Shown: piece after piece, positions 37,755-46,366 of the stretch
How the letters are laid out: every line of letters begins with the position of its first letter
How positions within the stretch are numbered: the stretch's first letter is position 1
DNA from: Anaerostipes sp. MSJ-23
GTDB lineage: Bacteria; Bacillota; Clostridia; Lachnospirales; Lachnospiraceae
Direction of reading: 5' to 3'
DNA length: 64,000 nucleotides
NCBI RefSeq assembly: GCF_018918155.1
Contig: NZ_JAHLPY010000009.1
Coordinates: 1 to 64,000, forward strand
Made by a program: the position numbers and the translations under genes
The notes under the pieces: model-generated
The model's input: only the letters and a program-made list of their open reading frames with translations
Database searches by the model: none
Told to the model about the DNA's origin: nothing

Positions 37755-38903
37755 TTACAGCAATGATTGATACAATTTAATAATATCTTCTACACTTGCA
37801 TCTTTTGGATTTCCTGGTGCACATGCATCTGCATATGCGGATTCTGCTAAAAATTGCAAATCTTCTTCCTTTACAATTTCTTTTAAGTCTGATGGAATTC
37901 CAACATCTGAAGATAATTTTTTCACTGCATCTACTGCTGCTTTTCTATATTCTTCCTGGCTCATATCTTCAACGCCTTCAACTCCCATTGCTTTTGCAAT
38001 ATATTTATATTTATCTCCTGTTGCATCTGCATTATATTCCATAACTGTTGGCAACAAAATAGCATTTGCCACACCATGTGGTGTATCATAAACAGCTCCA
38101 AGAGCATGTGCCATCGAATGAACAATTCCAAGTCCTACATTAGAAAATCCCATTCCGGCAATATACTGTCCCATTGCCATTCCTTCTCTTCCTTCTGCTG
38201 TATTTTCAACCGCTCCTCTTAAGTTGTCAGAAATAAGCTCGATTGCCTTTAAGTGGAACATATCTGTCATTTCCCATGCTGCTTTTGTTATATAGCCCTC
38301 AATCGCATGAGTTAAAGCATCCATACCGGTTGCAGCGGTCAGCCCTTTTGGCATAGAAGACATCATCTCGGGATCAATCACTGCAATTACAGGAATATCA
38401 TGAGGATCAACACAAACAAATTTACGCTTCTTTTCCACATCCGTAATCACATAGTTAATTGTAACCTCTGCTGCAGTTCCTGCCGTTGTTGGAACAGCAA
38501 TAATCGGTACACTTGGTTTTTTAGTATCCGCAACACCTTCCAGACTTCTGACATCCTCAAATTCTGGATTGTTAATAATAATTCCAATCGCCTTTGCTGT
38601 ATCCATAGAAGATCCCCCTCCAATTGCAATGAGGTAATCTGCTTCAGCTTTCTTAAACGCAGCTACTCCTGTTTGAACATTTTCAATCGTAGGATTTGGT
38701 TTAATTTCAGAATACACTTCATATGCAAGCTTTGCTTCATCCAAAACATCTGTCACTTTTTTTGTTACTCCAAATTTTACAAGATCTGGGTCTGAACAGA
38801 CAAATGCTTTTTTAAATCCTCTTTTTGCTGCTTCTGTTGCAATTTCTTTAATTGCTCCTGCTCCATGATAAGATGTTTCATTTAATACTATACGATTTAC
38901 CAT
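37755..38903 (-). CDS. fucO: Iron-containing alcohol dehydrogenase, lactaldehyde reductase-like
   Basis: The 382-residue protein is a full-length group III dehydrogenase. It has the NAD motif IAIGGGSSMDTAKA near residue 93 and PTTAGTAAEVT near 138. The metal site is formed by Asp in PEMMSSMPKGLTAATGMDA, then DALTHAIEGY near 194, HSMAHALGA near 260 and TPHGVANA near 275. The overall sequence is closest to FucO (lactaldehyde/1,2-propanediol oxidoreductase), though related 1,3-propanediol dehydrogenases share these motifs. No fucose or rhamnose genes are here. A TetR-type regulator lies upstream on the same strand. Confidence 0.85.
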   Translation of the reverse strand: MVNRIVLNETSYHGAGAIKEIATEAAKRGFKKAFVCSDPDLVKFGVTKKVTDVLDEAKLAYEVYSEIKPNPTIENVQTGVAAFKKAEADYLIAIGGGSSMDTAKAIGIIINNPEFEDVRSLEGVADTKKPSVPIIAVPTTAGTAAEVTINYVITDVEKKRKFVCVDPHDIPVIAVIDPEMMSSMPKGLTAATGMDALTHAIEGYITKAAWEMTDMFHLKAIELISDNLRGAVENTAEGREGMAMGQYIAGMGFSNVGLGIVHSMAHALGAVYDTPHGVANAILLPTVMEYNADATGDKYKYIAKAMGVEGVEDMSQEEYRKAAVDAVKKLSSDVGIPSDLKEIVKEEDLQFLAESAYADACAPGNPKDASVEDIIKLYQSLL

Positions 38904-39003
38904 AACTGTAACTCCTTTTATTCCTTGATATTTTTTTAACTATTTTTATTATAAAATTGTACAAAAGCTAATACAAGTTACAGATGAAACGAAATGTAAA
39001 AAA

Positions 39004-39029
39004 TGTTACACTTCATCCAAAGTGTAACA
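39004..39029. terminator. Inverted repeat after the TetR gene, terminator or operator
   Basis: TGTTACACTT (39004-39013) and AAGTGTAACA (39020-39029) form a perfect 10-bp stem with a 6-nt loop. On the minus strand TTTTTT follows, right after the TetR stop at 39040. It also lies about 100 bp upstream of the alcohol dehydrogenase start, so the palindrome could equally serve as a TetR operator. Confidence 0.6.
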
Positions 39030-39039
39030 TAAAAAAAAT

Positions 39040-39588
39040 TTATATATTTTTAAATAATTCATATAACCTCGGAGGAAGCGCTTCAATTAACCGATCTGCA
39101 AGTTGTTGAGGCGATAATTTCATTCCTTTTGTTGCCCATTCTACTGTCATAGCAATCGATCCTCGACAATACATTCTTAAAAGGAATTCTAATTCCTCTG
39201 AAATTTTTTCGATTCCTTGTTTGTGAATAATTTCACAATAAAATTGATAAATACACTCATAATCGTATTCCATCAGACAATTCTGACTCTCACTAGAAAA
39301 GGCTGCTGCAAAAAATTTTCCTTCTCCTTTAATAAATTCAAACTTTCTAACAAGACCCTCTCTCAACGTAAGACTAATTCCCATCTGCTTAAAAGATTTT
39401 TGTGCTAGTCTGTCGAAATACCAGTTGATCAGATCATATTTATCTTTAAAATGCCGATAAAATGTTGGACGCGTAACTCCACATTGATCCACAATTTGCT
39501 TAACCGTAATCTTGTCAACCACTTCATGCTCCAGCAATTCCTTCATTGCATCCGCCAATCGGTATTTCATTTTTTCCGATGCATCCAT
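39040..39588 (-). CDS. TetR/AcrR-family regulator, DhaS-like
   Basis: I start at 39588 (MDASEKMKYRLADAMKELL), with AGGAAAGAAG before it. The 182-residue protein has a TetR HTH (ITVKQIVDQCGVTRPTFYRHFKDKYDLINWYF split over residues 26-57). The C-terminal part resembles TetR_C_8 proteins such as DhaS, with EYDYECIYQFYCEIIHKQG near 100. It precedes the iron alcohol dehydrogenase by 137 nt on the same strand and may regulate it; the palindrome at 39004-39029 would be the candidate site. DhaS itself is an activator of dihydroxyacetone kinase, so direction of control is open. Confidence 0.85.
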   Translation of the reverse strand: MDASEKMKYRLADAMKELLEHEVVDKITVKQIVDQCGVTRPTFYRHFKDKYDLINWYFDRLAQKSFKQMGISLTLREGLVRKFEFIKGEGKFFAAAFSSESQNCLMEYDYECIYQFYCEIIHKQGIEKISEELEFLLRMYCRGSIAMTVEWATKGMKLSPQQLADRLIEALPPRLYELFKNI

Positions 39589-39803
39589 ATCTTCTTTCCT
39601 GCCTTTCATTTTCTTTTGTTCCAGGCCTGAAATACATATTCTTTTCCAAAGACAGCCCAAATGAAAATAATAACTCTATATATGATATATTTTATCTCAA
39701 TCTTTGATTTTTTTCCAGAACAAAGCAGTACAAATCACACACCCTCTTGACATGGTGTGATCTTTAAATACAAAAAATAAAATTCCTAGATAATATAAAA
39801 AAT

Positions 39804-39856
39804 GCGATTGATATTAACCTGAAGATCAGTGGAAAAGCTCAGGTGAATTCAATCGC
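39804..39856 (-). terminator. Long stem-loop downstream of the LysR gene
   Basis: GCGATTGA (39804-39811) pairs with TCAATCGC (39849-39856), and inside it CCTGA pairs with TCAGG. On the minus strand ATTTTTTA follows. This suits a terminator for the LysR gene. The rest of 39661-39894 is A/T-rich; it holds only an ATCACAC/GTGTGAT inverted pair (39734-39740, 39755-39761) upstream of the TetR gene. Confidence 0.55.
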
Positions 39857-39894
39857 TATAAACTATATATGGCATACATGAAAACAAATTTATT

Positions 39895-40803
39895 TTATAA
39901 TACGTTTTTTTCAAATTTTTTCAATTCTAAAATATATTTTTCTCCTAAACGGCTTAGCGGCATTCCTTTTTTCTTAAGATATCCAATGTACATTTTTTCA
40001 TCAGTATGAAGTGGGATCGCCACATATTCATTTCCATTTAGATTATTACAGATAATCCCAGAACATAAGGTATAACCATGCAATCCAATCATTAGATTTA
40101 ACATTGTAGCCCTATCATTTACCTTGATAATCTGTTTATATTCATAGGTACTAAAAACCTCTTCTGCAAAGTAAAAAGAATTTTCTTCACCCTGTTCAAA
40201 TGAAAGACATGGATAATCTTTTAAATCTTCAAATTCTATTAGTTTTTTCTGTGCCAGTGGACTTCCTTTCCACAAAAATACATAAATGCTGCACGGAAAC
40301 AGTTCAATAAACTCTACAGAATTCTCATGAAAAATCTTTTCCATAACTTTCCGATTAAAATCATTTAAATATAAAATTCCAACTTCACTTTTCTGGTTTT
40401 TTACATTTTCAATGACCTCATAGGTCTTGGTTTCATGAACAGCAAACTCATAATCTTCCATTCCAAAGTCTTTTGCCATCTCAATAAATGCTTGTACCGC
40501 AAATGTATAATGCTGCATGGAAACACTAAATTTTTGTTTCGATTCTTTCTTCTCTACAAATTTTTCCTCCATGAGCTGATACTGCTGCAAAATTTGCCTG
40601 GCATATCCTAAAAAGTCTTCTCCTTCTGCCGTCATGGTAATTCCACGGTTAGACCTGATAAAAATCTTCATGCCAAGCTCTTCCTCCAGATCCTTAATAG
40701 ATCCGGAGAGACTTGGCTGTGAGATAAACAGCTCTGCTGCTGCTTTGTTCATAGATTTATGTTCTGCTGTACAAACCGCATATTTTAACTGCTGTAATGT
40801 CAT
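39895..40803 (-). CDS. LysR-family regulator, CysL/CysB-like position
   Basis: The 302-residue protein has the LysR HTH (MNKAAAELFISQPSLSGSIKDLEEEL near residues 18-43) and a LysR effector domain. Unlike many, the second half includes YEFAVHETKTYEVIENVKNQKSEVGILYL (about residues 118-146), a pattern of ligand-binding lobe one. It lies 44 nt downstream of the MetY-type gene on the same strand, and is likely co-transcribed. A sulfur or methionine signal is a fair guess. The gene ends before a strong stem-loop at 39804-39856. Confidence 0.85.
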   Translation of the reverse strand: MTLQQLKYAVCTAEHKSMNKAAAELFISQPSLSGSIKDLEEELGMKIFIRSNRGITMTAEGEDFLGYARQILQQYQLMEEKFVEKKESKQKFSVSMQHYTFAVQAFIEMAKDFGMEDYEFAVHETKTYEVIENVKNQKSEVGILYLNDFNRKVMEKIFHENSVEFIELFPCSIYVFLWKGSPLAQKKLIEFEDLKDYPCLSFEQGEENSFYFAEEVFSTYEYKQIIKVNDRATMLNLMIGLHGYTLCSGIICNNLNGNEYVAIPLHTDEKMYIGYLKKKGMPLSRLGEKYILELKKFEKNVL

Positions 40804-40847
40804 AATTTTTTTCTCCTGACATTTTTTGTACTACAGTCCGACATTAT

Positions 40848-42155
40848 TTACTGTACTGCTTTAAATGCTTCATCTAAATCTTCAATAATGTCATCAATAT
40901 TTTCTGTTCCGATAGATAAACGGATTGTATTTGGTTTGATTCCTGAACCTAACAGCTCTTCTTCTGTCATCTGAGAATGTGTTGTAGATGCTGGATGGAT
41001 AACAAGAGATTTTACGTCGGCTACATTTGCAAGTAATGAGAATAACTCTAACTGATCAATGAAATCTTTTGCTTTCTGTGCATCTCCCTTAATTTCAAAT
41101 GTAAAGATAGATCCTCCTCCATTTGGGAAGTATTTTTTGTATAATCTCTGCTGTTCTGGATCATCAGATACAGATGGATGATGTACTTTTTCTACTAATG
41201 GATGATTTTTCAGATAATCTACTACTTTTAATGCATTTTCCACATGACGTTCTACTCTTAATGACAGAGTTTCTAATCCCTGAAGGAAGATAAATGCATG
41301 TACTGGAGAAAGTGTTGCTCCTGTATCACGAAGTAATAATGCTCTGATCTTTGTAACGAAAGCTGCTGCTCCTACATCTTTTGTAAAGCTTACACCATGA
41401 TAGCTTGGGTTTGGTTCTACTAAAGATGGGAATTTTCCAGCTGCTTCCCAGTCAAACTTACCACCATCAACGATAACACCACCGATGGTTGTTCCGTGAC
41501 CACCAATGAATTTTGTTGCAGAATGTACAACGATATCTGCACCATGTTCAATTGGTCTTACAAGGTAAGGTGTTGCAAATGTATTATCTACAATCAATGG
41601 AATATTATGTTCATGTGCAATTGCTGCTGCTTTTTCAATATCTACAACATCAGAGTTTGGATTTCCTAATGTTTCAATGAATAACAGCTTTGTGTTATCC
41701 TGGATAGCATTTCTTACTTCATCTTCATTAAAGATATCAACGAATGTTGTTGTAATTCCGAATTCTGGTAATGTATGTTCTAAGAAGTTATATGTACCAC
41801 CATAGATATTCTTTGCTGCTACAACATGATCTCCTGCTTTTGTAATATTTTCAATTGCATATGTGATTGCTGCCGCTCCAGATGCTACTGCTAATGCTGC
41901 AACTCCACCTTCCAATGCTGCAATTCTCTGTTCGAAAATATCTTCTGTTGGGTTTGTTAATCTTCCGTAAATATTACCTGCATCTGCAAGCCCAAAACGA
42001 GCAGCTGCATGATCGCAGTTTTTAAACACATAAGATGATGTCTGATAAATTGGTACTGCTCTTGCATCAGTAACTGGATCTGCCTGTTCCTGTCCTACGT
42101 GAAGCTGTAATGTTTCAAATTTTAAATTTCTTTCTGCTCTTGTTTTCTTTGCCAT
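40848..42155 (-). CDS. O-acetylhomoserine sulfhydrylase (MetY-type)
   Basis: I start at 42155 (MAKKTRAERNLKFETLQLH), after GGAGG. The 435-residue protein belongs to the Cys/Met metabolism PLP family at MetY length. It has YGRLTNPTEDIFEQRIAALEGG near 65-85, ASGAAAITYAI near 90, and HSATKFIGGHGTTIGG near 205 with the PLP Lys. SLLANVADVKSLVIHPASTTHSQM near 365 is the family signature end. It makes homocysteine from O-acetylhomoserine and sulfide. The 5' region shows a promoter but no T-box or SAM riboswitch that I can see. Confidence 0.92.
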   Translation of the reverse strand: MAKKTRAERNLKFETLQLHVGQEQADPVTDARAVPIYQTSSYVFKNCDHAAARFGLADAGNIYGRLTNPTEDIFEQRIAALEGGVAALAVASGAAAITYAIENITKAGDHVVAAKNIYGGTYNFLEHTLPEFGITTTFVDIFNEDEVRNAIQDNTKLLFIETLGNPNSDVVDIEKAAAIAHEHNIPLIVDNTFATPYLVRPIEHGADIVVHSATKFIGGHGTTIGGVIVDGGKFDWEAAGKFPSLVEPNPSYHGVSFTKDVGAAAFVTKIRALLLRDTGATLSPVHAFIFLQGLETLSLRVERHVENALKVVDYLKNHPLVEKVHHPSVSDDPEQQRLYKKYFPNGGGSIFTFEIKGDAQKAKDFIDQLELFSLLANVADVKSLVIHPASTTHSQMTEEELLGSGIKPNTIRLSIGTENIDDIIEDLDEAFKAVQ

Positions 42156-42226
42156 TGTTTCATCCTCCAATAAATTCTATGTAATAATCTCTGTTATTTT
42201 CTTTGTTGTTTTCCTTTGATGAATTT

Positions 42227-42256
42227 ATCATACCAAATCAGTATGAAAATGTCCAA
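42227..42256 (-). promoter_or_regulatory. Promoter of the MetY-type gene
   Basis: On the minus strand TTGGAC (42256-42251) and TATGAT (42232-42227) are 18 nt apart. Just upstream the palindromes ATACGTAT and CATATG (42256-42275) could bind the LysR regulator encoded downstream. Confidence 0.6.
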
Positions 42257-42334
42257 TACGTATACCATATGACTCGTTATAGTTTTTTCCTATAATAAGA
42301 TTTTAGTATAATCAAAACAATCGTTCAAAAAAAG

Positions 42335-42367
42335 AAACACAGATTGCATCAATTACAATCTGTGTTT
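42335..42367 (-). terminator. Terminator of the hsp20-dnaJ operon
   Basis: AAACACAGATTG (42335-42346) pairs perfectly with CAATCTGTGTTT (42356-42367). On the minus strand CTTTTTTTG follows. It lies 39 nt after the DnaJ-type gene. Confidence 0.85.
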
Positions 42368-42405
42368 CTTCTATCTTATTATATATTAAAACGATTTTAT
42401 TCTGT

Positions 42406-43428
42406 TCATGCGGCATGACCATTGCCATGTCGTTTTGTTAAAGCTTCAAATTCTTTTAACTTTCTCTGTGCTTCCGGTGTCAGATTTCTCGGAACCTCAA
42501 TTTGTACCGATACATACTGATTTCCCTTTACAGAAGTATTTTTCATCGACGGAATACCTTTTCCACGCAGTCGGATTTTAGTTCCTGATTGGGTACCTGG
42601 CTGAATCTTACACATAACATTTCCATAAAGTGTCTTTACAAGTGCTTCTCCTCCAAAAACAGCTGTTGTAAATGGAATTTGAACCGTTGTATAAACATCC
42701 ATGCCTTTTCGTTCAAATCCAGGCTTTGTTCCTACATGAACCTTTAAGAGCAGATCACCATTTTCACCGCCCCCAAATCCAGGCATTCCCTTTCCACGCA
42801 GTCTCAAACTCTTTCCATCTTCCATTCCTGCTGGAATCTTAACCTGCAAAGATTGCACTTTTCCATCAGATTCCTGAAGATGTACAATTTTTTCACATCC
42901 AGAAACTGCCTCGTCAAAGGTAACAGAAACTTCTCCTGTAACATCGGAACCTTTTTGTGCAAAATGACTCTGGTGGAATCCGCCATTTCCAAATCCATGA
43001 CTTTGGTGGAACCCATGAAATCCACTGCCTCCATTTGATCCGTGGAATTCATAATGAGCAGAACCTCCCTTATTTCCTCCGTGAAACATGTCACCGAAAA
43101 TATCTCCAAAAATATCATCCATAGAACCATCGTTTTCAAAATGGAATTCATGATAACCTGCATTTGGACCTGCACCGTTCTGGAAACCAGATGCACTGCC
43201 ATCAAAAGCAGCATGGCCAAACTGATCATACATTTTCTTTTTCTCTGGATCACTTAAGACCTCATAGGCTTCTGTTACTTCCTTAAACATCTGCTCTGCA
43301 TGAGCATCACCGGGATTTGTATCCGGGTGGTATTTTTTGGCAAGTTTCCGATATGCTTTTTTAATCTGTGATTCTGTTGCATTTCTTGAAACACCAAGTA
43401 CCTCATAATAATCCCTTTTCGCTGCCAA
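42406..43428 (-). CDS. DnaJ-class chaperone without zinc finger (CbpA-like)
   Basis: I choose TTG at 43428 as start ([13 protein letters not shown]), because the GTG at 43437 lies inside the ribosome site AGGAGGTG. The 340-residue protein has a J domain with HPD ([11 protein letters not shown] near 35), then a long Gly/Phe/His-rich region (residues 80-165). C-terminal beta domains follow, with [20 protein letters not shown] and [19 protein letters not shown]. The four CxxCxGxG zinc repeats of DnaJ are missing, so this is a type II co-chaperone. It is co-transcribed with hsp20 under CIRCE. No DnaK is encoded here. Confidence 0.88.
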   Translation of the reverse strand: MAAKRDYYEVLGVSRNATESQIKKAYRKLAKKYHPDTNPGDAHAEQMFKEVTEAYEVLSDPEKKKMYDQFGHAAFDGSASGFQNGAGPNAGYHEFHFENDGSMDDIFGDIFGDMFHGGNKGGSAHYEFHGSNGGSGFHGFHQSHGFGNGGFHQSHFAQKGSDVTGEVSVTFDEAVSGCEKIVHLQESDGKVQSLQVKIPAGMEDGKSLRLRGKGMPGFGGGENGDLLLKVHVGTKPGFERKGMDVYTTVQIPFTTAVFGGEALVKTLYGNVMCKIQPGTQSGTKIRLRGKGIPSMKNTSVKGNQYVSVQIEVPRNLTPEAQRKLKEFEALTKRHGNGHAA

Positions 43429-43467
43429 TATTCTCACCTCCTCATGTTTTCACACAATGAAAGACAT

Positions 43468-43487
43468 CCCCGGAAAAATTTCCGGGG
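43468..43487. other. Hairpin between hsp20 and dnaJ-type genes
   Basis: CCCCGGAA and TTCCGGGG form a strong stem with a small AAAT loop. No U-run follows on the minus strand. It may protect the upstream hsp20 message or reduce read-through into the J-protein gene. Confidence 0.6.
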
Positions 43488-43502
43488 AGTATCTTTTAAT
43501 TT

Positions 43503-43937
43503 TTATCCTTCAATCGTTACATATTTCTTTTCTTCTTTTTTCGCTTCTTTCTTTGGAATGTCAAGCATTAAGATTCCATTTTCAAATTTCGCATGAATAT
43601 CTTCTTCTGTCACATTCTTTCCTACATAAAAGCTTCGGCTCATATCTCCGCTATAACGTTCGCGGCAAATATATTTTCCATCTTTATCTTTTTCGTCTTT
43701 ATCTAGTCCTTTTGCAGCACTAATTGTCAGATAACCATCTTTCAGTTCTGCTTTTACTTCATCTTTCTTAAATCCAGGAAGATCAATTGCAACTTCATAT
43801 CCATTATCTTTCTCTTTTACATCCGTTTTCATTATATGTGCTGCACGTTTTCCATACAGTTTCTTATCAATATCAGGGAAGGAAAAATCCATCCAGTCAT
43901 TCAATAAATTTTCTCCAAAAATACTAGGCATCATCAT
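43503..43937 (-). CDS. Small heat-shock protein, Hsp20/alpha-crystallin family
   Basis: The 144-residue protein has the alpha-crystallin domain from about residue 36: TDVKEKDNGYEVAIDLPGF, then VKAELKDGYLTISA, SRSFYVGKNV, and the family signature ENGILMLDIPKKE. The N terminus MMMPSIFGENLLNDW is typical of Clostridia members. It holds unfolding proteins during heat stress. It is first in the CIRCE-controlled operon, with the DnaJ-type gene downstream. Its start codon lies in a possible temperature-sensitive hairpin (43933-43958). Confidence 0.93.
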   Translation of the reverse strand: MMMPSIFGENLLNDWMDFSFPDIDKKLYGKRAAHIMKTDVKEKDNGYEVAIDLPGFKKDEVKAELKDGYLTISAAKGLDKDEKDKDGKYICRERYSGDMSRSFYVGKNVTEEDIHAKFENGILMLDIPKKEAKKEEKKYVTIEG

Positions 43938-43958
43938 AACTCATCTCTCCTTTATGAT
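43933..43958 (-). promoter_or_regulatory. Hairpin over the hsp20 start codon, possible RNA thermometer
   Basis: In the mRNA, ATCATAA (43958-43952) can pair with TTATGAT (43939-43933), which includes the ATG. The ribosome site AGGAG lies in the 12-nt loop. The 7-bp A/U-rich stem would be weak and could melt on heating. The 5' leader also carries AACAT-CCCGG (43973-43982) against CCGGG-A-ATGTT (43988-43998) and a GGTTCC/GGAACC stem near 44029-44044. Confidence 0.4.
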
Positions 43959-44067
43959 TTTTTATTTATGTGAACATCCCGGTAAGTCCGGGAATGTTAT
44001 TTTGATAAAGCTTTAAAACATCGGTTCTTTGGTTCCCTCTGGAACCCTTCTCCTTTGTTCTATATGT

Positions 44068-44096
44068 AATATAACACCTATTATTAGCACTGTCAA
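44068..44096 (-). promoter_or_regulatory. Sigma-A promoter of the hsp20-dnaJ operon
   Basis: On the minus strand TTGACA (44096-44091) and TATATT (44073-44068) are 17 nt apart. The CIRCE element overlaps the -35 and spacer. The leader to the hsp20 ATG is about 125 nt. The 43938-44290 interval otherwise holds only leader hairpins and the A/T-rich upstream region of hcp. Confidence 0.8.
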
Positions 44097-44110
44097 GAGG
44101 TGAGTGCTAA
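44084..44110. promoter_or_regulatory. CIRCE operator (HrcA site)
   Basis: TTAGCACTG (44084-44092), 9 nt, then GAGTGCTAA (44102-44110) match the CIRCE consensus with one mismatch. It overlaps the promoter of hsp20-dnaJ, so HrcA would block it when unstressed. HrcA is not encoded in this window. Confidence 0.93.
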
Positions 44111-44290
44111 TTTTTTTAATTTTTTTATAGATCCAAGAGATATGATAATAAAATGCTTAAACTATTATATTTTGAGTCCCTCAATCATAAAAGAAATCAA
44201 GAGCATGAATACCAAATTTTTGTATAAAGCCTTTCTTTCTGTACAAACTATAACAAGAAACTATCATTTTAAATTCAGAAAGGAATGCTC

Positions 44291-45853
44291 ATGAAAGACA
44301 TGTTTTGTTTTCAATGTCAGCAGACAGCTCATAATACTGGCTGTGAAGGGAAGGCTGGTGTTTGTGGGAAAAAATCAGATACCGCAAATTTTCAAGATGA
44401 ACTAACTGGTGCTCTTATTGGGCTCTCTCGAGCTGTAAAATCCGCCAAAGCAACCGAAGCATCAAATAAACTGATGCTCAAAGGATTATTTACAACAATT
44501 ACAAATGTGAATTTTTATAATGATACGATCATAAAACTGATAAAAGAAGTCCAAAATGAAAAAGAATCCATTGCACCTGAAACAAAGGATTATGACATGG
44601 CGAAAATATGGGAAGCTGACGAAGATATTCGTTCCCTCAAATCACTGATCCTTTTTGGTCTTCGCGGCATGGCCGCCTATGCCTATCATGCTTATGCCCT
44701 TGGATACAGGAATGAAAAAGTCTTATCATTCTTTTATGAAGGTCTCACTGCAATCAGCGAAGAAGGTTCCATCGATACTCTGCTTCCAATGGTTTTAAAA
44801 ACTGGTGAAATCAACTTTCAATGTATGGAACTACTTGATCATGCAAACTCTGGTTCTTATGGAACTCCTATTCCGACAACTGTTCCACTTACCATTGAAA
44901 AAGGTCCTTTTATTGTCGTCAGCGGCCATGACCTTCATGATCTAAAACTTCTTCTGGAACAAACAAAGGATAAAGGAATTAATATTTATACACATTGCGA
45001 AATGCTTCCTGCACATGGATATCCAGAATTGAAGAAATACCCACATCTAAAGGGAAATTTTGGTACTGCATGGCAAAGCCAACAATCAGAATTTCATAAT
45101 ATTCCTGCCCCAATCCTTTTCACAACAAACTGCCTAATGCCTGTTCGCCAAAGTTACTGTGATCGTGTCTTTACGACTTCTATTGTATCTTATCCAGAAC
45201 TGACACATATCGGAGAAGATAAAGACTTCACTCCAGTCATTGAAAAGGCTCTAGAATGCGGTGGATACCCAGAAGATCATCCAATGACTGGTATTAATGG
45301 CGGTTCTATCGTAACAACCGGTTTTGCTCATGAAAGTGTCCTTTCACAGGCTGCAAAAATCATTGATCTCGTAAAAAAAGGAAAAATCAGACATTTCTTT
45401 TTGATTGGAGGTTGTGATGGTGCAGCTCCTGGACGAAGCTACTACACAGAGTTTGCTAAACAACTGCCTATGGACACAATTATTTTAACCCTTGCCTGTG
45501 GAAAATACCGACTAAACGATTTAGATCTTGGAAATATCGAAGGTATCCCAAGAATTCTTGACATGGGACAATGCAACGATGCTTACAGTGCTATACGCGT
45601 TGCTCTGGCTTTAGCGGATGCTTTTACCTGTGATGTGAATGAACTTCCATTAACACTTGTTTTATCCTGGTATGAACAAAAAGCCGTTTGTATTTTATTG
45701 ACTCTTCTTCATCTCGGTGTAAAAAACATTCTTCTGGGACCAACACTCCCTGCTTTTATCTCACCAAATGTGTGGAATATATTATCCAAAGAATATAAGC
45801 TTTCAAAAATTACAACGGCAAAAGAAGATATTAAAAAGATTCTTGGAAATTAA
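44291..45853 (+). CDS. hcp: Hydroxylamine reductase / hybrid-cluster protein
   Basis: I start at the second ATG, 44291 (MKDMFCFQCQQT), since AGAAAGGA adjoins the first one too closely. The 520-residue protein has N-terminal cysteines Cys6-x2-Cys9-x8-Cys18-x6-Cys25 for the first Fe-S cluster. Hybrid-cluster ligands follow in GHDLHDL near 215, TTNCLMP near 280, LIGGCDGAAPGRSY near 375 and ILTLACGKYR near 405. The protein reduces hydroxylamine or nitric oxide in nitrosative stress defence. Length is near the normal 540. It is monocistronic, with a terminator at 45902-45926. Confidence 0.95.
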   Translation: MKDMFCFQCQQTAHNTGCEGKAGVCGKKSDTANFQDELTGALIGLSRAVKSAKATEASNKLMLKGLFTTITNVNFYNDTIIKLIKEVQNEKESIAPETKDYDMAKIWEADEDIRSLKSLILFGLRGMAAYAYHAYALGYRNEKVLSFFYEGLTAISEEGSIDTLLPMVLKTGEINFQCMELLDHANSGSYGTPIPTTVPLTIEKGPFIVVSGHDLHDLKLLLEQTKDKGINIYTHCEMLPAHGYPELKKYPHLKGNFGTAWQSQQSEFHNIPAPILFTTNCLMPVRQSYCDRVFTTSIVSYPELTHIGEDKDFTPVIEKALECGGYPEDHPMTGINGGSIVTTGFAHESVLSQAAKIIDLVKKGKIRHFFLIGGCDGAAPGRSYYTEFAKQLPMDTIILTLACGKYRLNDLDLGNIEGIPRILDMGQCNDAYSAIRVALALADAFTCDVNELPLTLVLSWYEQKAVCILLTLLHLGVKNILLGPTLPAFISPNVWNILSKEYKLSKITTAKEDIKKILGN

Positions 45854-45901
45854 AAAAACAGTCATTTAACCATTGACTTTTACATTAATATAACAAAAAA
45901 T

Positions 45902-45926
45902 GGGCCATCGCATGAAGCGGTGGCCC
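45902..45926 (+). terminator. Terminator of hcp
   Basis: GGGCCATCGC pairs with GCGGTGGCCC, allowing one G-U pair, around ATGAA. TTGTGTTTT follows on the plus strand. It also separates hcp from the convergent GNAT gene. Confidence 0.8.
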
Positions 45927-45940
45927 TTGTGTTTTATGGG

Positions 45941-46351
45941 TTAATGTTTATTGGAAAAATTACATAACTGCATAGCAACTCCATCTTCCATGATCTGAAA
46001 ACCATGATTTTCATAAAAAGCAGCGTTTTTGCTTTCTTCTGGCATAAGTTCAATGTACAGATAGTCTTTATATTTTTCCTTCATTTTTTCAATCAAAATG
46101 CCTGCGATTCCCTGTCCCTGATAATCTGGATGAACAAGCGCATAATGAAGAAATGCAACTAACTCACTGTCATCTAGTGTGCGTACAAGTCCGACTAGTT
46201 TTTTACCATCCCACGCAGAATAAACGGTAGATGAATTCATCAATGCCTTATAAAGACGCTCAGGATATTCTCCTGAAATCCAATCAACAGATAAAAACAA
46301 TTCCCTGACCTGCTCTTTTGTAAATATTTTTTCTTCTGTATAAATGATCAT
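45941..46351 (-). CDS. GNAT-family N-acetyltransferase
   Basis: The 136-residue protein has the GNAT acetyl-CoA motif HPDYQGQGIAGILIEKM near residues 75-92, preceded by the strand LVAFLHYALV. The late NAAFYENHGFQIMEDGVAMQ matches the last strand of this fold. The acceptor is unknown. It follows the HxlR gene by 15 nt on the same strand, so the two are co-transcribed and the acetyltransferase may be under HxlR control. It could modify a small amine or antibiotic. Confidence 0.88.
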   Translation of the reverse strand: MIIYTEEKIFTKEQVRELFLSVDWISGEYPERLYKALMNSSTVYSAWDGKKLVGLVRTLDDSELVAFLHYALVHPDYQGQGIAGILIEKMKEKYKDYLYIELMPEESKNAAFYENHGFQIMEDGVAMQLCNFSNKH

Positions 46352-46366
46352 TTTTTCTGTTCTTTC

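Noticed and set aside
39734-39761. ATCACAC/GTGTGAT pair upstream of the TetR gene as a third sugar operator
   Set aside because: Spacing (14 nt) differs from the TCACA-N5-TGTGA-N4-TCACA sites, and there is no sugar gene nearby.
42156-42334. SAM riboswitch or T-box before the MetY-type gene
   Set aside because: I found no T-box sequence (TGGNACC) or SAM-I core in the 5' region, only a promoter and A/T-rich palindromes.
44100-44294. 64-residue frame between CIRCE and hcp
   Set aside because: Its start codon lies inside the CIRCE element, it has no ribosome site, and it overlaps the start of hcp in another frame.
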